Source: Anaeromyxobacter sp. (GTDB lineage: Bacteria; Myxococcota; Myxococcia; Myxococcales; Anaeromyxobacteraceae). Taken from it: 64,000 bases of DNA. Below, in pieces: positions 36,231-44,361 of the stretch. The stretch spans positions 1-64,000 of the forward strand of contig JANYBC010000065.1 of assembly GCA_025360965.1 (NCBI GenBank), written 5' to 3'. Numbering within the stretch: the first letter of the stretch is position 1; the number at the start of each line of letters is the position of its first letter. The notes below the pieces were generated by a model that saw only the letters and a program-made list of their open reading frames with translations, was not told the origin of the DNA and made no database searches. Made by a program: the position numbers and the translations under genes.

Positions 36231-38716
36231 ACCGCCTCGCACCGTGGCTGCTCGCCGCCGCTGCCGCCGTCGCCGCGGCGGGCTGCGCCAAGAACACCTC
36301 CCGCCCTGGCGCCAAGCTGCACGGGCCGCAGGGCGTGGCCGTCTACCGCGGCTTCGGCGTCGACCAGCCCGGCGTCCTTCGCCCGCTGCTGGCGGTGGCC
36401 AACACCCGGGGTGACGACCTTCGGATCGTCGATGCCGTCACCGACCGGGTGCTGGAGGGGCCCACGCTGGTAGCCGCCCTGGCCGTGCCGACCGAGCCTC
36501 GGCCGTCGTTGATCGCGGCCGGGTCGCTGCATGACCAGTCACCGGCCGGGACCAACGCCCTCAGGTCCGACCTGCTGGTGGTGGCCCCGCGCGGCCTGGT
36601 GCCGCGACCTTTCCCGGCCCCGGCCGGGACCTTCGGCGCCACCATCCAGCTGGTGGTCACCTGGGACGAGCGGACGCGCGTCGCCTCGACCGTCGACCTC
36701 GGCGACCTGGCCCCGGAGGGTGCCCTCACCAGCCTGCTGGTGGCGCCGGTGCTCCAGAGCGACGGCGCCGGCGGCTGGCAGCCGGTGCCGAACCAGGCGC
36801 GGGTGCTGGCGACCACCACCGACGGCGCGCTGCTGTCGATGCTGGCCACGCGCGATCCGGCCGACAGCACCAACGTTATCGTCCTCGGGGCTCCCAGGGC
36901 GCAGCTGCTCGGGTTCGCTGGGCTCGACCTCGCCGTCTCTCAGGACGGCACCCGCATCTACGTGGCGACGCTCGACCCCATCCCGTCGGCCGGCGGGGTG
37001 CTCGGGGTGGCCGAGCTCGACAACACCGTCGCCGGGGGTGACCTGCCGGTGAGGCCTCTGGCTGCGCGGCTCGGCACCACCCAGGTCGCCGCCCTGGACG
37101 TGGCCCCCTTCCTCGACAACGACGCGGGCAACCCGGAGCTCGACACCTTCGGGCCGGCCCTGCCCCGGGTCTACGCCAGCCTCGACTCGGGCTCCTGCGG
37201 CCGCGACCGCTCCATGCCCTGCGGCATCGCCGTGATCGATCCGGCCCGCGGGGGCCTGGCGGTCGACCCATCTGGCGAGCTGCCCTACCAGCTGCCCATC
37301 CAGGTCCCGGGCGAGGTGGTCGACTTCGCGGTCTCCGGTCCGCCCTCCCTCAGCGACAAGCCGGGCTACCTCAAGTTCGATCCGGGGAGCGGCCTGCGCT
37401 GGACCAAGGCGTTCGCCGCGGTCGCCACCACCTCCGGCAGGATCTACCTGGTCGATCTCTCCCACTTCTCGGTGGGCAACGCGGTCTCGCCGCTCACCGG
37501 GAGCGCCTCCACCAGGGCCAGCAACTCCGCGTCCTACCTGCCGGCCACCGACTCGGGGGCCCCGCCCACCGACGCGTCGGCCATCGGCCTCTGGTTCGAG
37601 CCGATCGGGAGCCCCGCCTCGCTCCTGTTCGACATCTACGCGGCGGCCGGCGTGGCCGTGACCCCCGGCTACACCAACAGCGAGTCCTTCACGGTCACCT
37701 ACCAGGGGAAGCTCCCCGGCCTCGCCTCCAGGCGAGCGGTGGCCCATGTGGTCTCCGGCGCGCCCGAGTGGATCGCCATCCAGGAGGCGACCGGCCTGAC
37801 CGCCAGCGGGACCTCTCCGTGGCGATCGGTGGCGCGGCTCTATGATCCGCGGCTAGCCGTCCAGGTCGGAGACCTGGTCGAGGTGGAGGCCTTCCCTGAG
37901 GGGACTTGCCAGGGCGGCGCCTTCGAGCTGGTGGTCACTGCCATCCTCCCCCCCGACCAGCTGCTCTACCCGGGTGGCGCGGTGGGAGTGACGAAGGTCC
38001 CCAGCTCACCCGCGGGAGTCGATCCAGCATGCCTTCCGCAGGGGACCGACTCCGCGGTGACGGTCACGTTCAGGACTCCCAGCCTGGTGCTGGCCGGCAC
38101 CGCCTCCGGCTATGCCGGGCGGCCGCGCTTCGTCCTCGGTTCGCCGGAGACCGCTCCGCGGTTCGAGTTCAAGTACCAGGACGAGACGGTCCTCCACTGT
38201 CCCATCATGGCCGATGATCCGCAGCAGTGGCCGCCGTCCACGGCCGACATCGCCGCCTGCGACGCCGCCTGCCGGGTCACCTGCGAGCGGCTGGTGCTCT
38301 CCCGGCGGGCGCGGCGCAGCTTCTACATGACCGACGGCTGCCAGGCCTCCTCCACCTCCTCGGGGAAGGCCTGCAACGACAAGTGGGTGAAGCTCTGGGG
38401 TCTTCGGTTCCCGATGCCGACCGGCCCGGTGGTCGCCTTCAAGGTCGGCATCACCGACCCGGAACTGGGGCTAACCCTGAAGCGCGGGACCTACCTCTAC
38501 TTCGTCACCGGGAGCGGGTTCCTGCCCGGCAGCCGCTCTCCCAACCTGGGCTCGACCGTCACCGGCGCCACCGCGCCGTACGGCGTGACCCTCTACGACA
38601 AGTCGGCGTCGACCGGGCTGGCGAACGACGGCCTGCGGGGCTTCGCGGCCTACGCCGACAACCTGGTCCTGGACTTCGCGCCCTGGTCCAGCGTGGTCCC
38701 GGTCATCATCCGCTGA
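36227..38716 (+). CDS. Very large lipoprotein, second of a coupled pair
   Basis: 829-aa predicted lipoprotein starting at the GTG of a GTGA overlap. Signal WLLAAAAAVAAAGC. It begins with propeller-like repeats resembling its upstream neighbour (VYRGFGVDQPG...LLAVANTRGDDLRIVDAVTD; IYVATLDPIPSAGGVLGVAELD), so the two may be related and act together. The C-terminal third is cysteine rich (LHCPIMADD, ACDAACRVTCERL, MTDGCQASS...ACNDKW) and probably disulphide-stabilised, pointing to the outer surface or periplasm. Function not recognised. Confidence 0.7.
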   Translation: MNRLAPWLLAAAAAVAAAGCAKNTSRPGAKLHGPQGVAVYRGFGVDQPGVLRPLLAVANTRGDDLRIVDAVTDRVLEGPTLVAALAVPTEPRPSLIAAGSLHDQSPAGTNALRSDLLVVAPRGLVPRPFPAPAGTFGATIQLVVTWDERTRVASTVDLGDLAPEGALTSLLVAPVLQSDGAGGWQPVPNQARVLATTTDGALLSMLATRDPADSTNVIVLGAPRAQLLGFAGLDLAVSQDGTRIYVATLDPIPSAGGVLGVAELDNTVAGGDLPVRPLAARLGTTQVAALDVAPFLDNDAGNPELDTFGPALPRVYASLDSGSCGRDRSMPCGIAVIDPARGGLAVDPSGELPYQLPIQVPGEVVDFAVSGPPSLSDKPGYLKFDPGSGLRWTKAFAAVATTSGRIYLVDLSHFSVGNAVSPLTGSASTRASNSASYLPATDSGAPPTDASAIGLWFEPIGSPASLLFDIYAAAGVAVTPGYTNSESFTVTYQGKLPGLASRRAVAHVVSGAPEWIAIQEATGLTASGTSPWRSVARLYDPRLAVQVGDLVEVEAFPEGTCQGGAFELVVTAILPPDQLLYPGGAVGVTKVPSSPAGVDPACLPQGTDSAVTVTFRTPSLVLAGTASGYAGRPRFVLGSPETAPRFEFKYQDETVLHCPIMADDPQQWPPSTADIAACDAACRVTCERLVLSRRARRSFYMTDGCQASSTSSGKACNDKWVKLWGLRFPMPTGPVVAFKVGITDPELGLTLKRGTYLYFVTGSGFLPGSRSPNLGSTVTGATAPYGVTLYDKSASTGLANDGLRGFAAYADNLVLDFAPWSSVVPVIIR

Positions 38717-38767
38717 GCGGTTTCGTCCGATTGACCGGGGAGCCGGCGGCGTGCGAGCGTCGTCGGC

Positions 38768-39304
38768 ATGAAGCGCCAACTCCGGGAACTGCAGATCCCC
38801 GACGACCTCTGGGGACCGCTGGGGCAGCTGGCGGAGCGGCTCGGCATCGACAGGGATGCCCTGGTCCGGCAAGCGGTCCACGCCTTCCTGCGCTTCCACG
38901 GGGCCCTGCCCGAGGGCCCGGGCGCCACCGCGTCGCCGCCGGTCTCGTCGCGGGCCGCCGTGGCCCGGCAGGTCCACGCCACCGCCGAGGACCTGGAGCG
39001 GGCCATCGCGCCGGGAGCGCCACTCCCGGTCCTGCACCTGACCGGCGCCGCCGGGCTGCTGGCCACCGTCACCGCCGATCGCTTCGTCATCGGGAGGGGG
39101 CGTCACTGCGACCTGGTCGTCGACAGCGCCAAGGTCTCGCGCGAGCACGCCGCCATCCGGCGCGAGGCCGACGGGTGGTGGATCGAGGACCTCGGCTCCT
39201 CGAACGGCACCTGGTTCCGCCGCGCCCGCCTCGATCGCCGGCGCATCGAGCACGGCGACGAGTTCCTCATCTGCTCGGAGAAGATCAAATGCCTGCTCTC
39301 TTGA
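38768..39304 (+). CDS. RHH-like domain fused to an FHA domain
   Basis: 178-aa cytoplasmic protein. The first about 45 residues (RELQIPDDLWGPLGQLAERLGIDRDALVRQAVHAFLRFH) look like a ribbon-helix-helix (CopG/MetJ) DNA-binding or dimerisation module. A linker leads to an FHA phosphothreonine-binding domain at about residues 90-178 with FVIGRGRHCDLVVD, VSREHAAI and LGSSNGTWFRR. It could read Ser/Thr kinase signals, which are abundant in myxobacteria. Its 3' end overlaps the next gene by 16 bases. Confidence 0.8.
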   Translation: MKRQLRELQIPDDLWGPLGQLAERLGIDRDALVRQAVHAFLRFHGALPEGPGATASPPVSSRAAVARQVHATAEDLERAIAPGAPLPVLHLTGAAGLLATVTADRFVIGRGRHCDLVVDSAKVSREHAAIRREADGWWIEDLGSSNGTWFRRARLDRRRIEHGDEFLICSEKIKCLLS

Positions 39305-39795
39305 TGGCGTTCGCGTTGCTGGCCGGCCCGGCGCCGGCCACCCAGGTCCCGCTCCTGGTGGGCGAGCGGCAGGTGGTGACGCTGGAGTTCACCCGCCCGG
39401 TGGCCAAGCTCGGGGTGACCGACGCCGAGGCCGTGCAGCTGGAGGCCAGCGGCCAGAAGCTCAAGGTGACCGGGCTGCGGGCGGGCAGGACGCAGCTCGA
39501 GGTGAGCTTCGACGACGGGGCGGTGCTGGCCTGGGACGTCACGGTGGTGGCGCTGCGCCGCCCGGGCCCCGTGGCCGGCGGCGCGCCGGGCGAGCTCGAG
39601 CTGGCGATCGGGGAGGAGCGGCGCATCCCCGCCCCAGGGCTGGCGCGCCTCCTCTTCGAGGAGAACGGCGCGCTCAAGGTCCGGGCCGAGACCGAGGCGG
39701 TGGTGCTGATCGCCACCGGGCCGGGCCGGGCCTCGGTGGTGCTGGTGGACGGGGCGGGGAAGCGGACCACCTTGACGGTGCGGGTGAAGCCGTAG
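39289..39795 (+). CDS. Exported protein with secretin N-terminal (pilus formation) type domain
   Basis: 168-aa exported protein. The ATG at 39289 lies inside the FHA gene. Signal LLMAFALLAGPAPA is followed by VPLLVGERQVVTLEFTRPVAKLGVTDAEAVQLEASGQKLKVTG-type sequence, the pattern of the N-terminal domain found before type II/III secretins and CpaC (G-x-x-x-L, then PV-x-x-hydrophobic-V-x-D). A second, more divergent copy starts at ELELAIGEERRIPAPG. No secretin barrel is attached. It may be a stand-alone periplasmic accessory of a pilus or secretion system. Confidence 0.65.
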   Translation: MPALLMAFALLAGPAPATQVPLLVGERQVVTLEFTRPVAKLGVTDAEAVQLEASGQKLKVTGLRAGRTQLEVSFDDGAVLAWDVTVVALRRPGPVAGGAPGELELAIGEERRIPAPGLARLLFEENGALKVRAETEAVVLIATGPGRASVVLVDGAGKRTTLTVRVKP

Positions 39796-39802
39796 TCGTG
39801 CT

Positions 39803-39820
39803 GGCGCCGGCGCCGGCGCC
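39803..39820. repeat. Three tandem GGCGCC units
   Basis: GGCGCC is repeated three times without gap just upstream of polA. Each unit is itself a palindrome. It is likely slippage-prone low-complexity sequence; no function is assigned. Confidence 0.5.
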
Positions 39821-39844
39821 GCGGCGATTGGGTATGGTGCGGCC

Positions 39845-42655
39845 GTGCCGACCCTGACCCTGATCGACGGCTCCGGTTTCATCTTCCGCGCCTACCACGC
39901 CATCCCGCCGCTCACCTCCTCGAAGGGCGTCCCGACCAACGCGGTCCTCGGCTTCGCCAACATGCTCCTCAAGGCGCTGCGGGAGCACGCGCCGACCCAC
40001 GTGGCCATGGTCCTCGACGTGAGCCGGCGCAGCTTCCGGACCGAGCTCGACCCGGCCTACAAGGCGCAACGGCCGGCGCCGCCCGACGACCTGGTTCCGC
40101 AGTTCCCCCTGGTGCGCGACGTGACCCGGGCGCTCTCGGTCCCCATCCTGGAGCAGGAAGGGTTCGAGGCCGATGACATCATCGCCACCCTGGCCAGCCA
40201 CGCCCGCGGCCACGGCTGGGAGGTGGTGATCGTCACCGGCGACAAGGACTTCGGTCAGCTGGTCGACGACAAGATCAGGCTCTACGACCCCATGGCCGAG
40301 GCCCGGGGGCAGGGCGGCTGGAGCGGCCCGGCCGAGGTCGAGGCCAGGATGGGCGTGCCGCCCTCGCAGGTGATCGAGTACCAGGCCCTGCTCGGCGACA
40401 AGGTGGACAACGTGCCCGGACTCCCGGGCGTCGGCGAGGTGACGGCGGCGGCGCTCATCCGCCACTTCGGCTCGGTGGAAGCGATGCTCTCACGGCCCGA
40501 GGAGATCCCGCTGGCGGTGAAGCGCGGCGGCGAGAAGCTCAAGGAGAGGGTGCTGGCCGGCGCCGAGCGGCTGCGGCTCAACCGCAAGCTGGTGACGCTC
40601 GACGCCCACATGGCCCTGCCGTGGGAGCCGGAGCAGCTGGAGCGGCGGCCCATCGACGCCGAGCAGGCCAGGGCGCTCTTCACCGAGCTGGAGTTCACGC
40701 GGCTGCTGCGCGAGCTGCCTGGGCTGGTGGCGGCCGCGGGGGAGGCCAGGCCGCCGCTCGACCTGACCCCGACCACCGACTCGCCGCCGCCCCGGCCCCC
40801 GGCCTCGCCACCGACCCAGCACGCCGCGAGCGCGCCGACGCCAGTGACCGCGGCTCCGGCCATGACCCGGACCGAGCTGCTCCTCGACGAGGCGGCGCTG
40901 GCGTCGGCGGTGATCGCGCTGGCCGGGGCGCCCGAGATCGGGCTGATGGTCATTGGCACCGGCCAGGCCCCGCGGACCGACCCGCTGGTCGGGCTGGCCA
41001 TGGCCGGCGGCGGGCGCGCCTACTACCTCCCGCTCGGCCACCGCTACCTCGGCGCCCCGACCGCACTCCCGGTCGCAGTGATCGCCGGCGCGCTCCGGCC
41101 GCTCGTCACCGGCCAGAGGCCGGTCCATGCCCACGATCGGAAGGCGGCCGCCCATCGGCTGGCCAGGCTCGGGCTCGAGCTGAGCGCACCGGGCGAGGAC
41201 ACCGAGCTGATGGCGCGCCTGCTGCTGCCGACCCGGCGCGAGCAGGGGATCGGCGAGGTCGCCAGGGAGCAGCTCGGCCTCGAGCTCCCGCCCGATCCGG
41301 TCGCCGGGGAGAGGCGGGGCGGCACCGGGCACGAGGGGGCCGAGGTGGAGCGGGTGGCGGCCTGGGCCGGGCCGGCGGCCGCCGCGCTGCCTGCGCTGGC
41401 GGCCTCGCTCGGCGCTGCGCTGGAGGCCGTAACGCTGACCAGCCTCTACCGCGACATCGAGCGGCCGCTCATCCCGGTGCTCCTCGACATGGAGCGGGCC
41501 GGCATCGCCGTGGACTCGGCGGCCATGGAGGCCATGAGCGTCGAGTTCGGCGCCGCCATGGATGAGCTGGAGCGGCGCCTCACCGAGTCGGCGGGCCACC
41601 CCTTCAACGTCGCCTCGACGAGGGAGCTCGGCAAGGTGCTCTTCGAGGAGCTGGGGCTGCCCATCATCAAGAAGCTCAAGACTGGCCCCTCCACCGACGT
41701 GGAGGTGCTGGAGAAGCTGGCCGAGCAGCACGCCCTCCCGGGGCTGGTGCTGGAGCACCGCTCGCTGGCCAAGCTCAAGGGGACCTACGTCGACGCCCTG
41801 CCGCTGCTGGTCGACAAAGCCGACGGGCGCATCCACACCACCTTCCACCAGGCCGGTGCGGCCACCGGCCGGCTCTCCTCGGTCGATCCCAACCTGCAGA
41901 ACATCCCGGTTCGGACCGAGCTCTCACGCCGCATCCGGGCCGCCTTCGTGGCGCCGCCGGGCCGCCGCCTGGTCTCGGCCGACTACTCGCAGATCGAGCT
42001 GCGCATCCTGGCCCACTACTCGGCCGACCCGGCCCTGCTCGAGTCCTTCCGGCTCGGCGAGGACGTCCACACCCGGACCGCCGCCGAGACCTTCAGCGTG
42101 GCGGCCGACGCCGTCACCAGTGACCAGCGGCGCGTCGCCAAAGTGCTCAACTTCGGCATCGCCTACGGCCTCTCCGCCTTCGGCCTCTCCCAGCGGCTCG
42201 ACCTGCCGCCCCGCGAGGCCCAGGGGATCATCGACCGCTACTTCGCCCGCTACGCCGGCGTGAAGCGCTGGCTCGACGCCATCGTCGCCGAGGCGCGCCG
42301 GGCCGGGGAGGTGCGGACCCTCTTCGGCCGGCTGCGCCCCATGCCGGAGATCTCGGCCCGCAACCAGGCCCTCAGGCAGGCGGCCGAGCGGACCGCCGTC
42401 AACACGCCCATCCAGGGGACGGCGGCGGACGTCGTCAAGATCGCCATGCTCAGGGTCCAGGACGCGCTGGCGCGGGAGCGGCTCGACGCCCGCATGCTGC
42501 TGCAGGTCCACGACGAGCTGGTGGTCGAGGCGGATGAGAGGGCGGTGGAGCAGGTCTCGGCGCTGCTGCGCCGGGAGATGCAGGGCTCCGCCAGCCTGGC
42601 GGTGCCGCTGTTGGTGGAGGTCGGGCACGGCCGCAGCTGGGCCGAGGCCCACTGA
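39845..42655 (+). CDS. polA: DNA polymerase I without an active proofreading site
   Basis: 936-aa repair and lagging-strand polymerase. The 5' nuclease domain is intact (LIDGSGFIFRAYHAI, EADDIIATLA, VTGDKDFGQLV, GDKVDNVPGLPGVG). Polymerase motifs A (DYSQIELRI, about residue 713), B (RRVAKVLNFGIAYG, about 761) and C (VHDELVVEA, about 888) are present. The middle 3'-5' exonuclease-like region lacks its metal ligands: the DxE motif is replaced by EIGLMVIGTG and the second motif by HDRKAAAHRL. Proofreading is therefore absent. A Pro/Thr-rich linker precedes that region. GTG start. Confidence 0.95.
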   Translation: MPTLTLIDGSGFIFRAYHAIPPLTSSKGVPTNAVLGFANMLLKALREHAPTHVAMVLDVSRRSFRTELDPAYKAQRPAPPDDLVPQFPLVRDVTRALSVPILEQEGFEADDIIATLASHARGHGWEVVIVTGDKDFGQLVDDKIRLYDPMAEARGQGGWSGPAEVEARMGVPPSQVIEYQALLGDKVDNVPGLPGVGEVTAAALIRHFGSVEAMLSRPEEIPLAVKRGGEKLKERVLAGAERLRLNRKLVTLDAHMALPWEPEQLERRPIDAEQARALFTELEFTRLLRELPGLVAAAGEARPPLDLTPTTDSPPPRPPASPPTQHAASAPTPVTAAPAMTRTELLLDEAALASAVIALAGAPEIGLMVIGTGQAPRTDPLVGLAMAGGGRAYYLPLGHRYLGAPTALPVAVIAGALRPLVTGQRPVHAHDRKAAAHRLARLGLELSAPGEDTELMARLLLPTRREQGIGEVAREQLGLELPPDPVAGERRGGTGHEGAEVERVAAWAGPAAAALPALAASLGAALEAVTLTSLYRDIERPLIPVLLDMERAGIAVDSAAMEAMSVEFGAAMDELERRLTESAGHPFNVASTRELGKVLFEELGLPIIKKLKTGPSTDVEVLEKLAEQHALPGLVLEHRSLAKLKGTYVDALPLLVDKADGRIHTTFHQAGAATGRLSSVDPNLQNIPVRTELSRRIRAAFVAPPGRRLVSADYSQIELRILAHYSADPALLESFRLGEDVHTRTAAETFSVAADAVTSDQRRVAKVLNFGIAYGLSAFGLSQRLDLPPREAQGIIDRYFARYAGVKRWLDAIVAEARRAGEVRTLFGRLRPMPEISARNQALRQAAERTAVNTPIQGTAADVVKIAMLRVQDALARERLDARMLLQVHDELVVEADERAVEQVSALLRREMQGSASLAVPLLVEVGHGRSWAEAH

Positions 42656-42698
42656 GCGCCCGGGGGGCGCGCCGCGGCGGAGTGGGCCGGGGGCGGAA

Positions 42699-43208
42699 CT
42701 ACGACTCGTCGCCGGCCAGCTTCTTGCGCCCGGCGGCGAACGGCACCGCCTCGTCGCGGGGCGGCTCGCGGAAGGCCTCCAGCAGCCGGAGGTGGCCCTC
42801 GGCCAGCGACTTGAGGCCGGCCTCGAACTGCACCCGCTGCCGCTTCAGCTCGTTGATGTCGTCGACGATGCGGAGGAAGCGCTGGTGCGCGCCCTGGACG
42901 ATCTTCTCGGCCTGGAGCTCGGAGTCGGCCACGGTGATCTCGGCCTCCTTGCGGGCCGACTCGCGGATCTCCTCGGAGGCGCGCTGCGCGGCCACCAGGG
43001 TCTCCTGCAGCGAGCGCTCCCGCCCGCGGTGCTCCACCAACTCGTCCGACTTGCGCCGGTTCTCCTCGCGGAGCGTGTTGAGCTCCTTGACCAGCCCCTC
43101 GAACTCGCTGGCGACCAGCGCCAGGAAGGCGGCCACCTCCTCGGAGTCGAGGCCCCGGAAGGTCTTGCGGAAGGACTTCTGGGTGATGTCGAGGGGCGTG
43201 ATGTTCAT
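42699..43208 (-). CDS. DivIVA-domain cell division/polarity protein
   Basis: 169-aa coiled-coil protein. The N-terminal membrane-binding DivIVA domain is clear (ITPLDITQKSFRKTFRGLDSEEVAAFLALVASEFE), followed by a long coiled coil from about residue 35 to 145. DivIVA proteins mark poles and septa and recruit morphology proteins. The tail (EPPRDEAVPFAAGRKKL) is short. Transcribed from a good promoter at 43230-43257 and divergent from the holB operon. Confidence 0.88.
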   Translation of the reverse strand: MNITPLDITQKSFRKTFRGLDSEEVAAFLALVASEFEGLVKELNTLREENRRKSDELVEHRGRERSLQETLVAAQRASEEIRESARKEAEITVADSELQAEKIVQGAHQRFLRIVDDINELKRQRVQFEAGLKSLAEGHLRLLEAFREPPRDEAVPFAAGRKKLAGDES

Positions 43209-43229
43209 GGTGGTGGCTCCGGAGGTGGG

Positions 43230-43257
43230 ATTGTAGCCCGGGCACCTCGGCTGTCCA
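43230..43257 (-). promoter_or_regulatory. Sigma-70-type promoter of the divIVA-like gene
   Basis: On the minus strand TGGACA, 16 bases and TACAAT match the -35 (5 of 6) and -10 (5 of 6) boxes. The -10 lies about 22 bases upstream of the ATG at 43208. This is among the best promoter matches in the window. Confidence 0.6.
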
Positions 43258-43317
43258 TTCGGAGGCCGTCAGCGACGACCCGGGCGGTGGGGCCCCCGTG
43301 ATATCTTCCGCAGCCCG

Positions 43318-44361
43318 ATGCCCTTCTCCGAGCTCCAGGCACAGGACCGCGCCGTCGGCGCCCTCCAGGCGGCGCTCCGCCGCGGCCGGCTCCACCACGC
43401 CTACCTGCTGGGCGGACCCGAGGGGGTGGGGAAGGGGACCGCGGCCCGGCTGCTGGCGCAGGCGGCCAACTGCGAGGGGCCCGGGGCCAGGGTCGACGGC
43501 CTCCCCGAGGACGCCTGCGGCGAGTGCGCGCCGTGCCGCAAGATCGCCCGCGGCACCCACCCCGACGTCTTCCTCCTCCAGGAGGAGCGGGTCATGGCCA
43601 AGGCCGGCCGGTGGGAGCCGAAGGGAGGCCGGACGCCCTCCCGCGAGATCGTGGTCGACCAGGTGCGCGACCTCGTCGACCACCGGCTTTCGATGCGCCG
43701 CTTCGAGGGGCGCCGGCGGGTGGTGGTGATCGATCCAGCCGACGCCATGAACGTCCAGGCCCAGAACGCCCTGCTCAAGACGCTCGAGGAGCCGCCAGAA
43801 GGGACCACCCTGGTGCTGGTCTCCTCGAGCCCGGACGCGCTGCTCCCGACCATCAAGAGCCGCTGCCTGCGGGTGGCCTTCGCGCCGCTGCCGGAGCCGA
43901 TCATCCTGGCCCACCTCGTGGCGGCCGGGCAGCCGCCCGAGGCTGCGCGGCTGGCGGCGGCCCTCTCCGGCGGCTCGCTCTCGCGGGCGCTCGGGCTCGA
44001 CGCCGAGGCGCTCTCCGAGCGGCGCGCCGCGCTGGAAGGAGCCGCGTCCCTCACCGCCGCCGACGCCGGCCGCTGGGTGGCCTTCGCGCGGGAGCACGGC
44101 GACGATCGCGAGGCGGCGGCCGGACTCGGGGAGCTGCTGCTCATCTGGTGGCGCGACGTGCTGGTGGCGCAGGCGGGCGGGGCAGGGCTGGCGCTGGCCG
44201 AGCTGGCGCCGCTGACGCGCCGCACCGCCGCGGCCATCACCCCGGCCGAGGCGCTGCGCCGGCGCGGACTCACCGAGCGGCTGCTCGGCGCGCTGCGCCA
44301 GAACGCCGCCGCCCCGCTGGCGATCGAGCGGATGCTGATCGGGTGGTTCCATGGCCGGTAG
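43318..44361 (+). CDS. holB: DNA polymerase III delta' subunit
   Basis: Clamp-loader subunit (347 aa). AAA+ features are LLGGPEGVGKGTAARLLAQ near residue 30, a zinc module with cysteines in NCEGPG...CGECAPCRK, VIDPADAMNVQAQNALLKTLEEPP and the SRC motif TIKSRCLRVAF. Related tau/gamma subunits are much longer. The 3' end overlaps holA by 11 bases. The cluster holB-holA-metG-tatD is compact and surely cotranscribed. Confidence 0.92.
   Translation: MPFSELQAQDRAVGALQAALRRGRLHHAYLLGGPEGVGKGTAARLLAQAANCEGPGARVDGLPEDACGECAPCRKIARGTHPDVFLLQEERVMAKAGRWEPKGGRTPSREIVVDQVRDLVDHRLSMRRFEGRRRVVVIDPADAMNVQAQNALLKTLEEPPEGTTLVLVSSSPDALLPTIKSRCLRVAFAPLPEPIILAHLVAAGQPPEAARLAAALSGGSLSRALGLDAEALSERRAALEGAASLTAADAGRWVAFAREHGDDREAAAGLGELLLIWWRDVLVAQAGGAGLALAELAPLTRRTAAAITPAEALRRRGLTERLLGALRQNAAAPLAIERMLIGWFHGR

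Noticed and set aside
39803-39820. Short GGCGCC array as a CRISPR-like or regulatory repeat
   Set aside because: Only three 6-base units without spacers; simple low-complexity sequence.
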